From the NCBI RefSeq assembly GCF_018916875.1, contig NZ_JAHLNO010000004.1, positions 186,001 to 250,000 of the forward strand: a stretch of 64,000 bases of DNA. The letters run 5' to 3'. The notes under the pieces are model-generated. The model was not told where the DNA came from. It saw only the letters and a program-made list of their open reading frames with translations, and searched no databases. Made by a program: the position numbers and the translations under genes. Origin of the DNA: Virgibacillus proomii (GTDB lineage: Bacteria > Bacillota > Bacilli > Bacillales > Amphibacillaceae). This document shows, in pieces, positions 54,811 to 61,299 of this stretch. Numbering within the stretch: position 1 is the stretch's first letter; each line of letters opens with the position of its first letter.

Positions 54811-55205
54811 AAGGAAAAAGCGAGGGACGAAATTAGGAAGTTGTTGGAAAATATAAACTTTAATTTAATTGACCCAAATTTTCATTTTTACGATCTATAT
54901 AAAGTAAGAGGGCAGAAAAAGTAAAGATAGTTGCCCCACTTTTGGCAATCAATGTGGCAATAAGTAGTAGGGGAGAAAAATAATCGTAAAAGTACGCAAC
55001 TTTGCTATGGATTTTCGTTTATATAGATGAATGATAGAAAATCGAATGTCCCAAACAGTGGTAGTTACTAGGGAATGTAAAGTAGGGGATGAAAAAATTA
55101 AATTTATTTGTACCAAATTTATCAATTTGCGTCGTGTGCATAGTAGAGGGCATTACGGGGCTTTGCTTCGTTAATATAAAAAACAATTTAAAGGAGAGAT
55201 TTTTA
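54811..55205. other. Non-coding stretch before the 146-residue gene
   Basis: An open frame without a good start (about 54813-54924) ends FHFYDLYKVRGQKK. TTGCC/GGCAA dyads lie near 54940-54975. Upstream in-frame codons of the next gene, starting from ATG 55089, encode a hydrophobic stretch but the ribosome site there is weak. No gene is firmly supported. Confidence 0.35.
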
Positions 55206-55646
55206 ATGGAAAACGTAATGAGCAGTAAAAAAATCGAATTAATAAGAGAGTTTATGTCTACTGGTCAAGATGAGGAAGTAGTACAGGACGATTGGGCGGG
55301 TTTTTTAGTAGATGACGCAGTTATAGAAGTTATACACGAATCAGAGTTTGTTAAGTATATTTGCGAGAGAATAGAAAGCACCTTAAATATTTATGACTTT
55401 GATATAAATTTCCTAGAAAGAGCTACCGGGGTAAGTAAAAATGTTTTCGAGTCCTTAAAAAAGGAGTGTTTCGAAAATACGTACAGTCAAGCAGTAGCTT
55501 CTATTATCGCAAACACAAAAGGCGTAATAGAGACGGCAAAACTAGCACTTTATTATTACGGGATAAACCATTTTTTCGGATTATCTGGAAGAAGAGAACC
55601 AGATTATAAAACAGACGATGGTTTTTGCTTGTGGGTCGTTAACTGA
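55206..55646 (+). CDS. Hypothetical acidic protein of the element
   Basis: A 146-residue acidic, mainly helical protein. AAAGGAGAGATTTTTA precedes the ATG at 55206. Segments include LIREFMSTGQDEEVVQDDW and GVIETAKLALYYYGINHFFG. No motif is recognised. It is followed by a long non-coding region. Confidence 0.55.
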   Translation: MENVMSSKKIELIREFMSTGQDEEVVQDDWAGFLVDDAVIEVIHESEFVKYICERIESTLNIYDFDINFLERATGVSKNVFESLKKECFENTYSQAVASIIANTKGVIETAKLALYYYGINHFFGLSGRREPDYKTDDGFCLWVVN

Positions 55647-56367
55647 TCCGCAAGTTTCTCTTTGTACTATAGGGCGGGCGAGTGCGTAAGCAATGATTTC
55701 GGAAATTACGTGTAGTTATGGGGCATTTCCACTACGTTTCATTTGCCCCCAAGCCTTTTTTGCAAAAGCCTTGTATCGTCCAGTACTTATATTACTTTAT
55801 CGGAGTTACTTATTTTTGGAAACAGATCAAATAATACATAGCCCGGCTTGTAAGTGATTTTCTTACAAGACGTAGGTTTTTAGATGTCGTAGATACATGA
55901 CGCAAATACATGGCGGACATATAAAACGCATGTTGTTTCCAACCTTTTTCGGCGGTATATGTACTATGTATTTTTCGGAGTATCTTTTAACGTAAGTGGG
56001 ACTGATATAGAAGATGAGTAAGCAAATCCGAAAATCAAAGAAAAAAGGAGTAAAATATTGATATATAGGTGTATTTTGACGATAAACGAGATTTTAAAAT
56101 GCACACAAAATGGTACCTATTTTTTCGATAATGCACACAAAATGGTACCTATTTTTTAATATGGAAAAACCAAGAACTACAATGTAAATTTTCTGTGACA
56201 ATTTTAGTTTTTACCCTGTATTTTTGCCGTTTAGTTGTCTTATATAGATGCGGGAGGGCGAGTTTGGAGGTTGTTCGTTCTTTCTTTATATTTTCAAACT
56301 TTACTGTAATTACATGCAGTAATTATTTTAAATGGCGACACTTTTACAATAGTAGGGAGGGTTTAAA
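55647..56367. other. 720-bp non-coding region with hairpins and direct repeats
   Basis: Features seen: a GGGGCA/TGCCCC hairpin near 55718-55748 followed by AAGCCTTTTTT (possible terminator); a perfect CTTGTAAG/CTTACAAG hairpin near 55849-55871; two 28-bp direct repeats at 56098-56125 and 56130-56157 (AATGCACACAAAATGGTACC plus CTATTTTTT); and a leader motif ending in GGGAGGG before the next gene. It could be an origin or a regulatory hub. No protein gene is supported. Confidence 0.5.
56098..56157 (+). repeat. 28-bp direct repeat pair (iteron-like)
   Basis: Two identical copies of a sequence beginning AATGCACACAAAATGGTACC and ending in six Ts are separated by four bases, giving a 32-bp period. 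GGTACC is itself palindromic. They could be iterons for the replication protein encoded 1.4 kb downstream, or operator sites. Confidence 0.6.
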
Positions 56368-56550
56368 ATGGCTGATAAAAAATATAAAGTTATATTGAAT
56401 ATAGCAGTTGCTAGATACCTACTCAAGAAAGGGTTTATTATTAAAGATGTTAAGCCATCAGTAAAAATTAGAGGGAGAGTAGCATTTGTCTTTGAGTTAA
56501 CACCGGAATTAAAACAAACCCTCTTACATTATAGTGAAAACAAAAAATAG
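56368..56550 (+). CDS. DUF5659-like small phage protein
   Basis: A 60-residue basic protein with NIAVARYLLKKGFIIKDVKP, then VAFVFELTPELKQTLLHY. The pattern 'locates a helix, a lone strand, FxFExTxELxxxL' matches small phage proteins of the DUF5659 type, whose function is unknown. TAGGGAGGGTTTAAA precedes the ATG. Confidence 0.65.
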   Translation: MADKKYKVILNIAVARYLLKKGFIIKDVKPSVKIRGRVAFVFELTPELKQTLLHYSENKK

Positions 56551-56605
56551 TAAGTTTACAACCTCTTAAACAACTAATAAAACCACAAAAAGGGGAAATG
56601 TAGAG

Positions 56606-57091
56606 ATGGAACCGGGAACAGGGGCGAAACAATTCGCAAAGGAATATTATGGTGTAACAAACGAAATAGACATTATTACCGTTCTGCAAAAATTGAATTA
56701 CGAAGGTCTACACAGTATAAGCGTCGATAACCGAATGAAGAAATGTGTTTACTGCGGTTATTATTGGAGAGACGATAGTTTACGTAATACTAAAAAGACG
56801 TGCTGCGAGGAATGCCATCGGGGTAAAAAGACATTACAAAGACGTAAGCAGAGGGCAGATAAAGCCTTAACAAATCCTAATAAGAGGACACAAAAAGACG
56901 ACTACATAAGTTGGTTAGACTATCCTTTTTGGATTGGCGAAAGTTCTATGGAAAATGTAACTGCAAATTACGAAGTGTCTTACAGTATTGATCACATCGA
57001 TTATATTTACACTAAAAATCGAATATACGGAGAAGGAAACAGGAAAAGAGTTACGGAAAATATAGACTATGATGAAATGGATTACGATTAA
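56606..57091 (+). CDS. Cys4 zinc-ribbon protein of the element
   Basis: A 161-residue protein. CVYCGYYWRDD, followed about 16 residues later by CCEECHRGKK, gives a four-Cys zinc knuckle with a basic tail like a treble-clef finger. An HNH nuclease was considered, but the His and Asn residues are lacking. The N-terminal part has AKEYYGVTNEIDIITVLQKL and the C-terminal part is acidic. A nucleic-acid-binding role is likely. AAAAGGGGAAATGTAGAG precedes the ATG. Confidence 0.6.
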   Translation: MEPGTGAKQFAKEYYGVTNEIDIITVLQKLNYEGLHSISVDNRMKKCVYCGYYWRDDSLRNTKKTCCEECHRGKKTLQRRKQRADKALTNPNKRTQKDDYISWLDYPFWIGESSMENVTANYEVSYSIDHIDYIYTKNRIYGEGNRKRVTENIDYDEMDYD

Positions 57092-57191
57092 TTTAAAATA
57101 GCGACACTTTTACATATATAGAGGGGCTATAAACAAAGGCTATTTTTTTAGCCTAATTACTAGATAAAAATAAAGAAAGGAGGTAGTTTAA

Positions 57192-57446
57192 TTGAGTGAT
57201 TTCCCGATTGAACATAATAGTTTATATGTTATTAGGAAAGTATATCGACTAACTATGGCAGAGATGGCGAAAATACTCGAGGTGAGTCCAACTTATATAA
57301 ACGCCATTGAAAAAGAACGAGAACCTTTGACGGACAATATACGTTTAAAATTAATTAAGCAATTCAAATTAAATCCTGCAAGATTAGCTGAAATAAACGC
57401 TATTCACGATAGGTACACATATCAACTAAATACTTTAACTAATTGA
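57192..57446 (+). CDS. XRE-family regulator, second in the element
   Basis: An 84-residue helix-turn-helix protein. RLTMAEMAKILEVSPTYINAIEKE is the recognition region. TTG start after AAGGAGGTAGTTTAA. It lies directly before the replication-initiator-like gene and may control it or copy number. A terminator-like hairpin follows. Confidence 0.8.
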   Translation: MSDFPIEHNSLYVIRKVYRLTMAEMAKILEVSPTYINAIEKEREPLTDNIRLKLIKQFKLNPARLAEINAIHDRYTYQLNTLTN

Positions 57447-57513
57447 TAAAGCGCTAGGTACTTAAGGTAACCGGCGTTTTTATATTTTATATTTTTAGGA
57501 GTGATCAACTAAA

Positions 57514-58464
57514 ATGACAACCAATAATTATCGTGATTTTAAGGCAGAACAGCAGGCGTACAAGGAATTAAATCCAAAAACACGGAAACAAGTCGTAGAA
57601 ATGACGCAAAACTTTATTATGCAGGACGGAGTAGCAATTGACTTGGAAACAGGCGAAGTAATTACGGATAAGTTATATATCGAGCCTAAGATTAACGGCG
57701 AAGTATTTAAAGGTAAGCAGACGGTTGACAATTTAGCCAAACATCAAACGGTACACGGCGGCTTTGTATTTGCGTTTTTTGAGGCATACAGATCAATGCA
57801 CGAGAGATTCCCATTTTTAAGTAAATCGGACTTAGCTAGATTAATGTTTGTTGGGACGTATATAAGTTGGGAAACTAATCACTTGGTATACGATAATGGT
57901 AGACCGATAAACAAGAAAAACCTAGGGGAGTTGTTAGGGATGAGCCGTAATGCTTATGCAACTTTTTATAGGTCTTTAACAAAAAACGGAATACTGTCCG
58001 AAGCTGAAACAGGGTTGATTGTCGACTCTTCATTGTTTTTCCGTGGCGACCTTAGTAACGCACCAGAGCAAACTAAGAATTTACAGTACACACGAATGTT
58101 CCGAAAAACAATCCGGGACTTGTATAACATGTTCAATGGGCGAAGTATTAAAAAACTAAGTGTAATCTATGAAATTTTACCATATGTAAATTTTAACTAT
58201 AATATAATCTGCCATAATCCAAGTGAAGTACAACAGGATAAAATCACACCTATGACAATAAAAGAATTAGCTCAAAAGTTAGGCTATGCGGATTATCGTA
58301 AATTAATGCGAGCGTTAAGAGATATAAAAATAGACGATATTTCTGTATTCGGTTTTTTCTCTGTTGAAAGAGACTCCCGGAAAAAGAAAGTAGTTGTTAA
58401 TCCAGCGGTAGTTTATGCGGGGAACGGCAAGCATTTAGAAGCAATAAAAATACTATTTCGATAA
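57514..58464 (+). CDS. Winged-helix replication initiator-like protein
   Basis: A 316-residue protein. Residues of about 80-200 form a winged-helix region of the firmicute RepL/RepA-like kind: LSKSDLARLMFVGTYISWET, KKNLGELLGMSRNAYATFYR, then SSLFFRGDLS. A second helical region (about 240-300) reads TIKELAQKLGYADYRKLMRA. Related proteins initiate replication of plasmids and phage-plasmids or act as primosome loaders. It is flanked on both sides by similar hairpins at 57451 and 58467. TAGGAGTGATCAACTAAA precedes the ATG. Confidence 0.6.
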   Translation: MTTNNYRDFKAEQQAYKELNPKTRKQVVEMTQNFIMQDGVAIDLETGEVITDKLYIEPKINGEVFKGKQTVDNLAKHQTVHGGFVFAFFEAYRSMHERFPFLSKSDLARLMFVGTYISWETNHLVYDNGRPINKKNLGELLGMSRNAYATFYRSLTKNGILSEAETGLIVDSSLFFRGDLSNAPEQTKNLQYTRMFRKTIRDLYNMFNGRSIKKLSVIYEILPYVNFNYNIICHNPSEVQQDKITPMTIKELAQKLGYADYRKLMRALRDIKIDDISVFGFFSVERDSRKKKVVVNPAVVYAGNGKHLEAIKILFR

Positions 58465-58466
58465 TA

Positions 58467-58506
58467 AACGCTAGTTACAAAAATAAAAAGTAACGGCGTT
58501 TTTTAT
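58467..58506 (+). terminator. Hairpin after the rep-like gene
   Basis: AACGC-GTTAC pairs with GTAAC-GCGTT across a ten-base loop and is followed by TTTTTTAT. A related, less perfect hairpin with GCGTTTTTAT follows the preceding XRE gene at 57451-57482. Confidence 0.75.
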
Positions 58507-58540
58507 ATTCAATTTAAAAAAAAGAGAGGAATTTTAAACT

Positions 58541-58903
58541 ATGGAAAAGAAAAACGACTGGCTTGAAAAGCGAAAAGAACTAGAACGAGAATTACTCGAG
58601 GCTATGCAAAAGGTACGGCACTACAACAGAACCTTGCGCCCTTATCGTACTGTAACCGATAGCGACTACAAGCAAGCTAAAAAGGACGTAACCCGGTTAG
58701 CTACCGAAATTAGTAATGGCGACCGGGAAGCAACCAAGCCCGCCGATCCGTACGAAGGCATGTCCGTCGCTCAATTACAGCAACTTTACGACGACAAAAA
58801 AGCCGAATACAAAGGCGGAGCAGGTAGCGGACGACAAGCAGCGGAGTTATTGACGATTAACACGCGTATTCAAGCTTTAGAAGCAGGCGAGGCAGGTGAG
58901 TAA
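58541..58903 (+). CDS. Coiled-coil hypothetical protein
   Basis: A 120-residue charged protein predicted to be mostly coiled coil (WLEKRKELERELLEAMQKV), with a Gly-rich turn near residue 93 (KGGAGSGRQ). AGAGAGGAATTTTAAACT precedes the ATG. Its stop overlaps the next GTG start. Scaffold or replication accessory roles are possible; nothing is diagnostic. Confidence 0.6.
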   Translation: MEKKNDWLEKRKELERELLEAMQKVRHYNRTLRPYRTVTDSDYKQAKKDVTRLATEISNGDREATKPADPYEGMSVAQLQQLYDDKKAEYKGGAGSGRQAAELLTINTRIQALEAGEAGE

Positions 58904-59120
58904 GCATAACAACGAACTGTGGAAGCAAGAACCGGGGTGGCTAGCAGGCTACACGGAAGATCGCGAGTTGATAAGGCGGATTAAGCGATACAAACATGAT
59001 TGGCGTATCACTGCCGACTACTTCAAAAACGGAAAGCTGATCGGCGTCCATTTCAAAATACCAAGCGAGCAGAGACGCCCGGCTGAACGTATGTTTGAAT
59101 GTAAGGTTAAGTCAGATTAA
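58896..59120 (+). CDS. Small basic protein of the element
   Basis: A 74-residue basic protein with aromatic residues (EPGWLAGYTEDRELIRRIKR; WRITADYFKNGKLIGVHFK). GTG start overlaps the preceding gene by eight bases. Possibly nucleic-acid binding; no family recognised. Confidence 0.55.
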   Translation: MSKHNNELWKQEPGWLAGYTEDRELIRRIKRYKHDWRITADYFKNGKLIGVHFKIPSEQRRPAERMFECKVKSD

Positions 59121-59140
59121 GTCGTGGAGGGGATAAACTA

Positions 59141-59626
59141 GTGTACTGCATAACTAAGCAACACACGCATGTTGGTAACTTACCGCCTCAAACAACGTTA
59201 ATCAAAATGGACAAGGACGGTAATAGTAGCCATTTAATCGATAACGAGGTCGTTTTAATCGTACAAGAGGACGAAAACAAGTACGAGATTACTTGCGGCA
59301 ATAAGCTAATCGCACAAGGGATATACGACAATATATTTCAAACTGTCGATAGTTTGCGGAGGTTTGGATTGCCTTATCCTGATGTAGCCATATATACACA
59401 CGAGGACGAGGAAACAGGAGAAAAACGTAGAGTAAGGCGGAAATACAGCCTCTTTGAAGAAGAAATACGACCAATAATTGTAAAGGTGGGGCAGTTAAAT
59501 GGCGAAAAAATCGAACCAAAGTTTACGAGACTTGAAAGACCTCAATATGCGCAAAAAGATGACGGAGGGCAGGAACTGGACGCAGAGAATGCTTGCGGAG
59601 TTGGGCAACAAGCAGCGACAAAATAG
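59141..59626 (+). CDS. Hypothetical protein of the element
   Basis: A 161-residue protein from GTG with GTGGAGGGGATAAACTA before it. Beta strands dominate (DNEVVLIVQEDENKYEITCG), followed by a charged middle (HEDEETGEKRRVRRKYSL). The last 42 codons overlap a smaller gene in another frame. No family recognised. Confidence 0.55.
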   Translation: MYCITKQHTHVGNLPPQTTLIKMDKDGNSSHLIDNEVVLIVQEDENKYEITCGNKLIAQGIYDNIFQTVDSLRRFGLPYPDVAIYTHEDEETGEKRRVRRKYSLFEEEIRPIIVKVGQLNGEKIEPKFTRLERPQYAQKDDGGQELDAENACGVGQQAATK

Positions 59627-59645
59627 AGTAAGGGAGGTCAATTAG
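59499..59645 (+). CDS. Small basic protein overlapping its neighbour
   Basis: A 48-residue, very basic protein (MAKKSNQSLRDLKDLNMRKK; ending RQNRVREVN) read in a different frame from the end of the preceding gene. AAAGGTGGGG lies seven bases before the ATG. Its stop overlaps the GTG of the next gene (TAGTG), as expected for coupled genes. The gene is too short to classify. Confidence 0.6.
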   Translation: MAKKSNQSLRDLKDLNMRKKMTEGRNWTQRMLAELGNKQRQNRVREVN

Positions 59646-60127
59646 TGCTATATAACGTTTATATTCACAAAGCAAGCGATGGCAAGAGATCGGTGTACGC
59701 CTATTTTATACAAAACGCATCAACGGGAAGCTACTCCGAGCATGTTATCGTCAAAAAGATTAAACGTAAGCAGGCGGAGGCGAGCGACAGGGAAAATGAT
59801 TTTAAGGCGTTTCGAGCGATTATTAGACATACCTTCAAGCAAACCGATGTGCATAAAGCTAATTTCATTTTTGTTAATACACTTAACGAGTTTTTATATC
59901 AACTGGTCGGTGCTGAAGAAACCGAGCATACATATTTACGTGATTCCGCAAATTGGTTACTTCAGCGGTTTGTTGACTATAAATTAGAGTGGTCAGACGG
60001 TGAAGAACACCAAGCCATAGCGGTAATCGATAATGGAATGCAAGAATTAGAGCGACACAAAAGCGTATTATATCGTTTTCAGCGGTTAATCAAAAAGTTA
60101 AAAGGAGAGGAATTAACACATGAGTAA
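59645..60127 (+). CDS. Hypothetical protein of the element
   Basis: A 160-residue protein from GTG with AAGGGAGGTCAATTA before it. The first 60 residues are beta-rich (YNVYIHKASDGKRSVYAYFI) and followed by helices, a layout that might be an RNase H-like fold, but the catalytic acidic residues cannot be assigned. It overlaps the next gene by eight bases. Confidence 0.55.
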   Translation: MLYNVYIHKASDGKRSVYAYFIQNASTGSYSEHVIVKKIKRKQAEASDRENDFKAFRAIIRHTFKQTDVHKANFIFVNTLNEFLYQLVGAEETEHTYLRDSANWLLQRFVDYKLEWSDGEEHQAIAVIDNGMQELERHKSVLYRFQRLIKKLKGEELTHE

Positions 60128-60797
60128 AGACGTAAGAACGGTAAAAGTTGAAAAATCGCAGGAACTAAAGGACTTAATCGCAAAATATCAACAACTGCAA
60201 CGGCAAACAGAGGAACGTCGCAAGCAGGTGCAAGAACAGGCGGAGAAAGTGCAAGCGGAGTTATCGCAAGCCCATCAGCAATTAGAGCGCGCAATGGACG
60301 ATACCCTCGCTGATCCAAGCAAAGAAAACGAAGAAAAGGAACGGCAGTTGCGTCGTAAAATTGCCGATCTACAATTCGATTTACAAGGCGCACAGGGGCG
60401 TAAAGATAGGGCGTTTAGATCGGGTTCATCCGACGCCAACGCAACTGCAAGGCAAGCGGTTCACCTCGCAAAACAAGAAGCACAAGACGCGATAGCACAG
60501 CACTTCGACACCGTTAAAAAGCGAATTGAGGACGCTAAGTACGAGTATTTAAAGGCGCTTGTTGGTTATCGACAATTTGAATTAGATGTAGAGCAGGGGA
60601 TATTTTTTGATACGGTGCAGGCAGTGGGACAGGAAAATACAAACGTGCAACGACCAAGCGTGCCGATTTTATATCCCTTTAGGTTCCCGTCGGATGGTGA
60701 TAATTTTTATGGAGTGGTTGATGTAGAGGTTAGCAGAGCATATAAACGCGGTATAATTACGCGCGGGAGTGTGCGACCGGAAAGAGAAATTAACTAA
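60120..60797 (+). CDS. Long coiled-coil protein of the element
   Basis: A 225-residue protein. Residues of about 10-110 form a Gln/Glu-rich coiled coil (QLQRQTEERRKQVQEQAEKV; AELSQAHQQLERAMDD), with more helices to 155 and a beta-rich end (VPILYPFRFPSDGDNFYGVV). AAAGGAGAGGAATTAACAC precedes the ATG. A terminator follows. It might act as a scaffold or chaperone, as coiled-coil proteins often precede tape measure genes, but no homology was recognised. Confidence 0.6.
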   Translation: MSKDVRTVKVEKSQELKDLIAKYQQLQRQTEERRKQVQEQAEKVQAELSQAHQQLERAMDDTLADPSKENEEKERQLRRKIADLQFDLQGAQGRKDRAFRSGSSDANATARQAVHLAKQEAQDAIAQHFDTVKKRIEDAKYEYLKALVGYRQFELDVEQGIFFDTVQAVGQENTNVQRPSVPILYPFRFPSDGDNFYGVVDVEVSRAYKRGIITRGSVRPEREIN

Positions 60798-60798
60798 C

Positions 60799-60823
60799 GG
60801 AGGGGCTGATGCCTCTCTTTTTT
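60799..60823 (+). terminator. Terminator after the coiled-coil gene
   Basis: GAGGGGC pairs with GCCTCTC (one G-T pair) around TGAT and is followed by TTTTTT. Confidence 0.7.
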
Positions 60824-60843
60824 ATTTAAGGAGGTGGTAAAAG

Positions 60844-60966
60844 TTGAAAAATAAGTTTGCTAAGGTATTTAGCTACACATTTGCAACCGTCATTTTAGTA
60901 GGCATGTTGTTAGCAGCAGTAGGATTAATGGCAATTGGATTAAACTTTATTTACAGCTTTTTATAA
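60844..60966 (+). CDS. 40-residue single-pass membrane peptide
   Basis: From TTG at 60844 after AAGGAGGTGGTAAAAG. A basic tip (MKNKFAKVFSY) leads into one hydrophobic helix of about 25 residues (TFATVILVGMLLAAVGLMAI). It lies directly before the gene preceding the tape measure gene. A holin-like or membrane-adaptor role is possible but unproven. Confidence 0.65.
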   Translation: MKNKFAKVFSYTFATVILVGMLLAAVGLMAIGLNFIYSFL

Positions 60967-60987
60967 GCGATTGGGGGAGGGGTCAAT

Positions 60988-61299
60988 TTGAACAACAAAA
61001 AAGACATACAAGATATAGTGGTTAGTTGCAATAATAAGGTTGAACATATGATAACTACTAAGCCAAGTCGCCTCACATATGAGAGAGCGGCTTTTTTAGT
61101 TGTGCAAGCTGAGTTAAAGCTTAAAAACTTAAAACTAAGCGCAGAGGATCGACAGCACTTCGCAATGTTACGTCTTGCCATGCAGGAACTCCGCAAAGCC
61201 CTACAAGCGGGCGCTAAGGGTGATCGCAAAAAACACGACGTACATATGCAAAAGTCGCAAGACCTAGCCAATGAGTACGCAAGGCGCGTTGATAGCTAA
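60988..61299 (+). CDS. Small helical protein coupled to the tape measure gene
   Basis: A 103-residue helical protein (ERAAFLVVQAELKLKNLKLS; HFAMLRLAMQELRKALQAG) from TTG after GGGGGAGGGGTCAA. Its stop overlaps the start of the tape measure gene by one base (TAATG). In tailed phages the genes just before the tape measure gene encode assembly chaperones made by frameshifting; position and size fit that role, but no slippery site was noticed. Confidence 0.6.
   Translation: MNNKKDIQDIVVSCNNKVEHMITTKPSRLTYERAAFLVVQAELKLKNLKLSAEDRQHFAMLRLAMQELRKALQAGAKGDRKKHDVHMQKSQDLANEYARRVDS

Noticed and set aside
56606-57091. HNH endonuclease
   Set aside because: The four Cys are present but the His-Asn-His catalytic residues are not.
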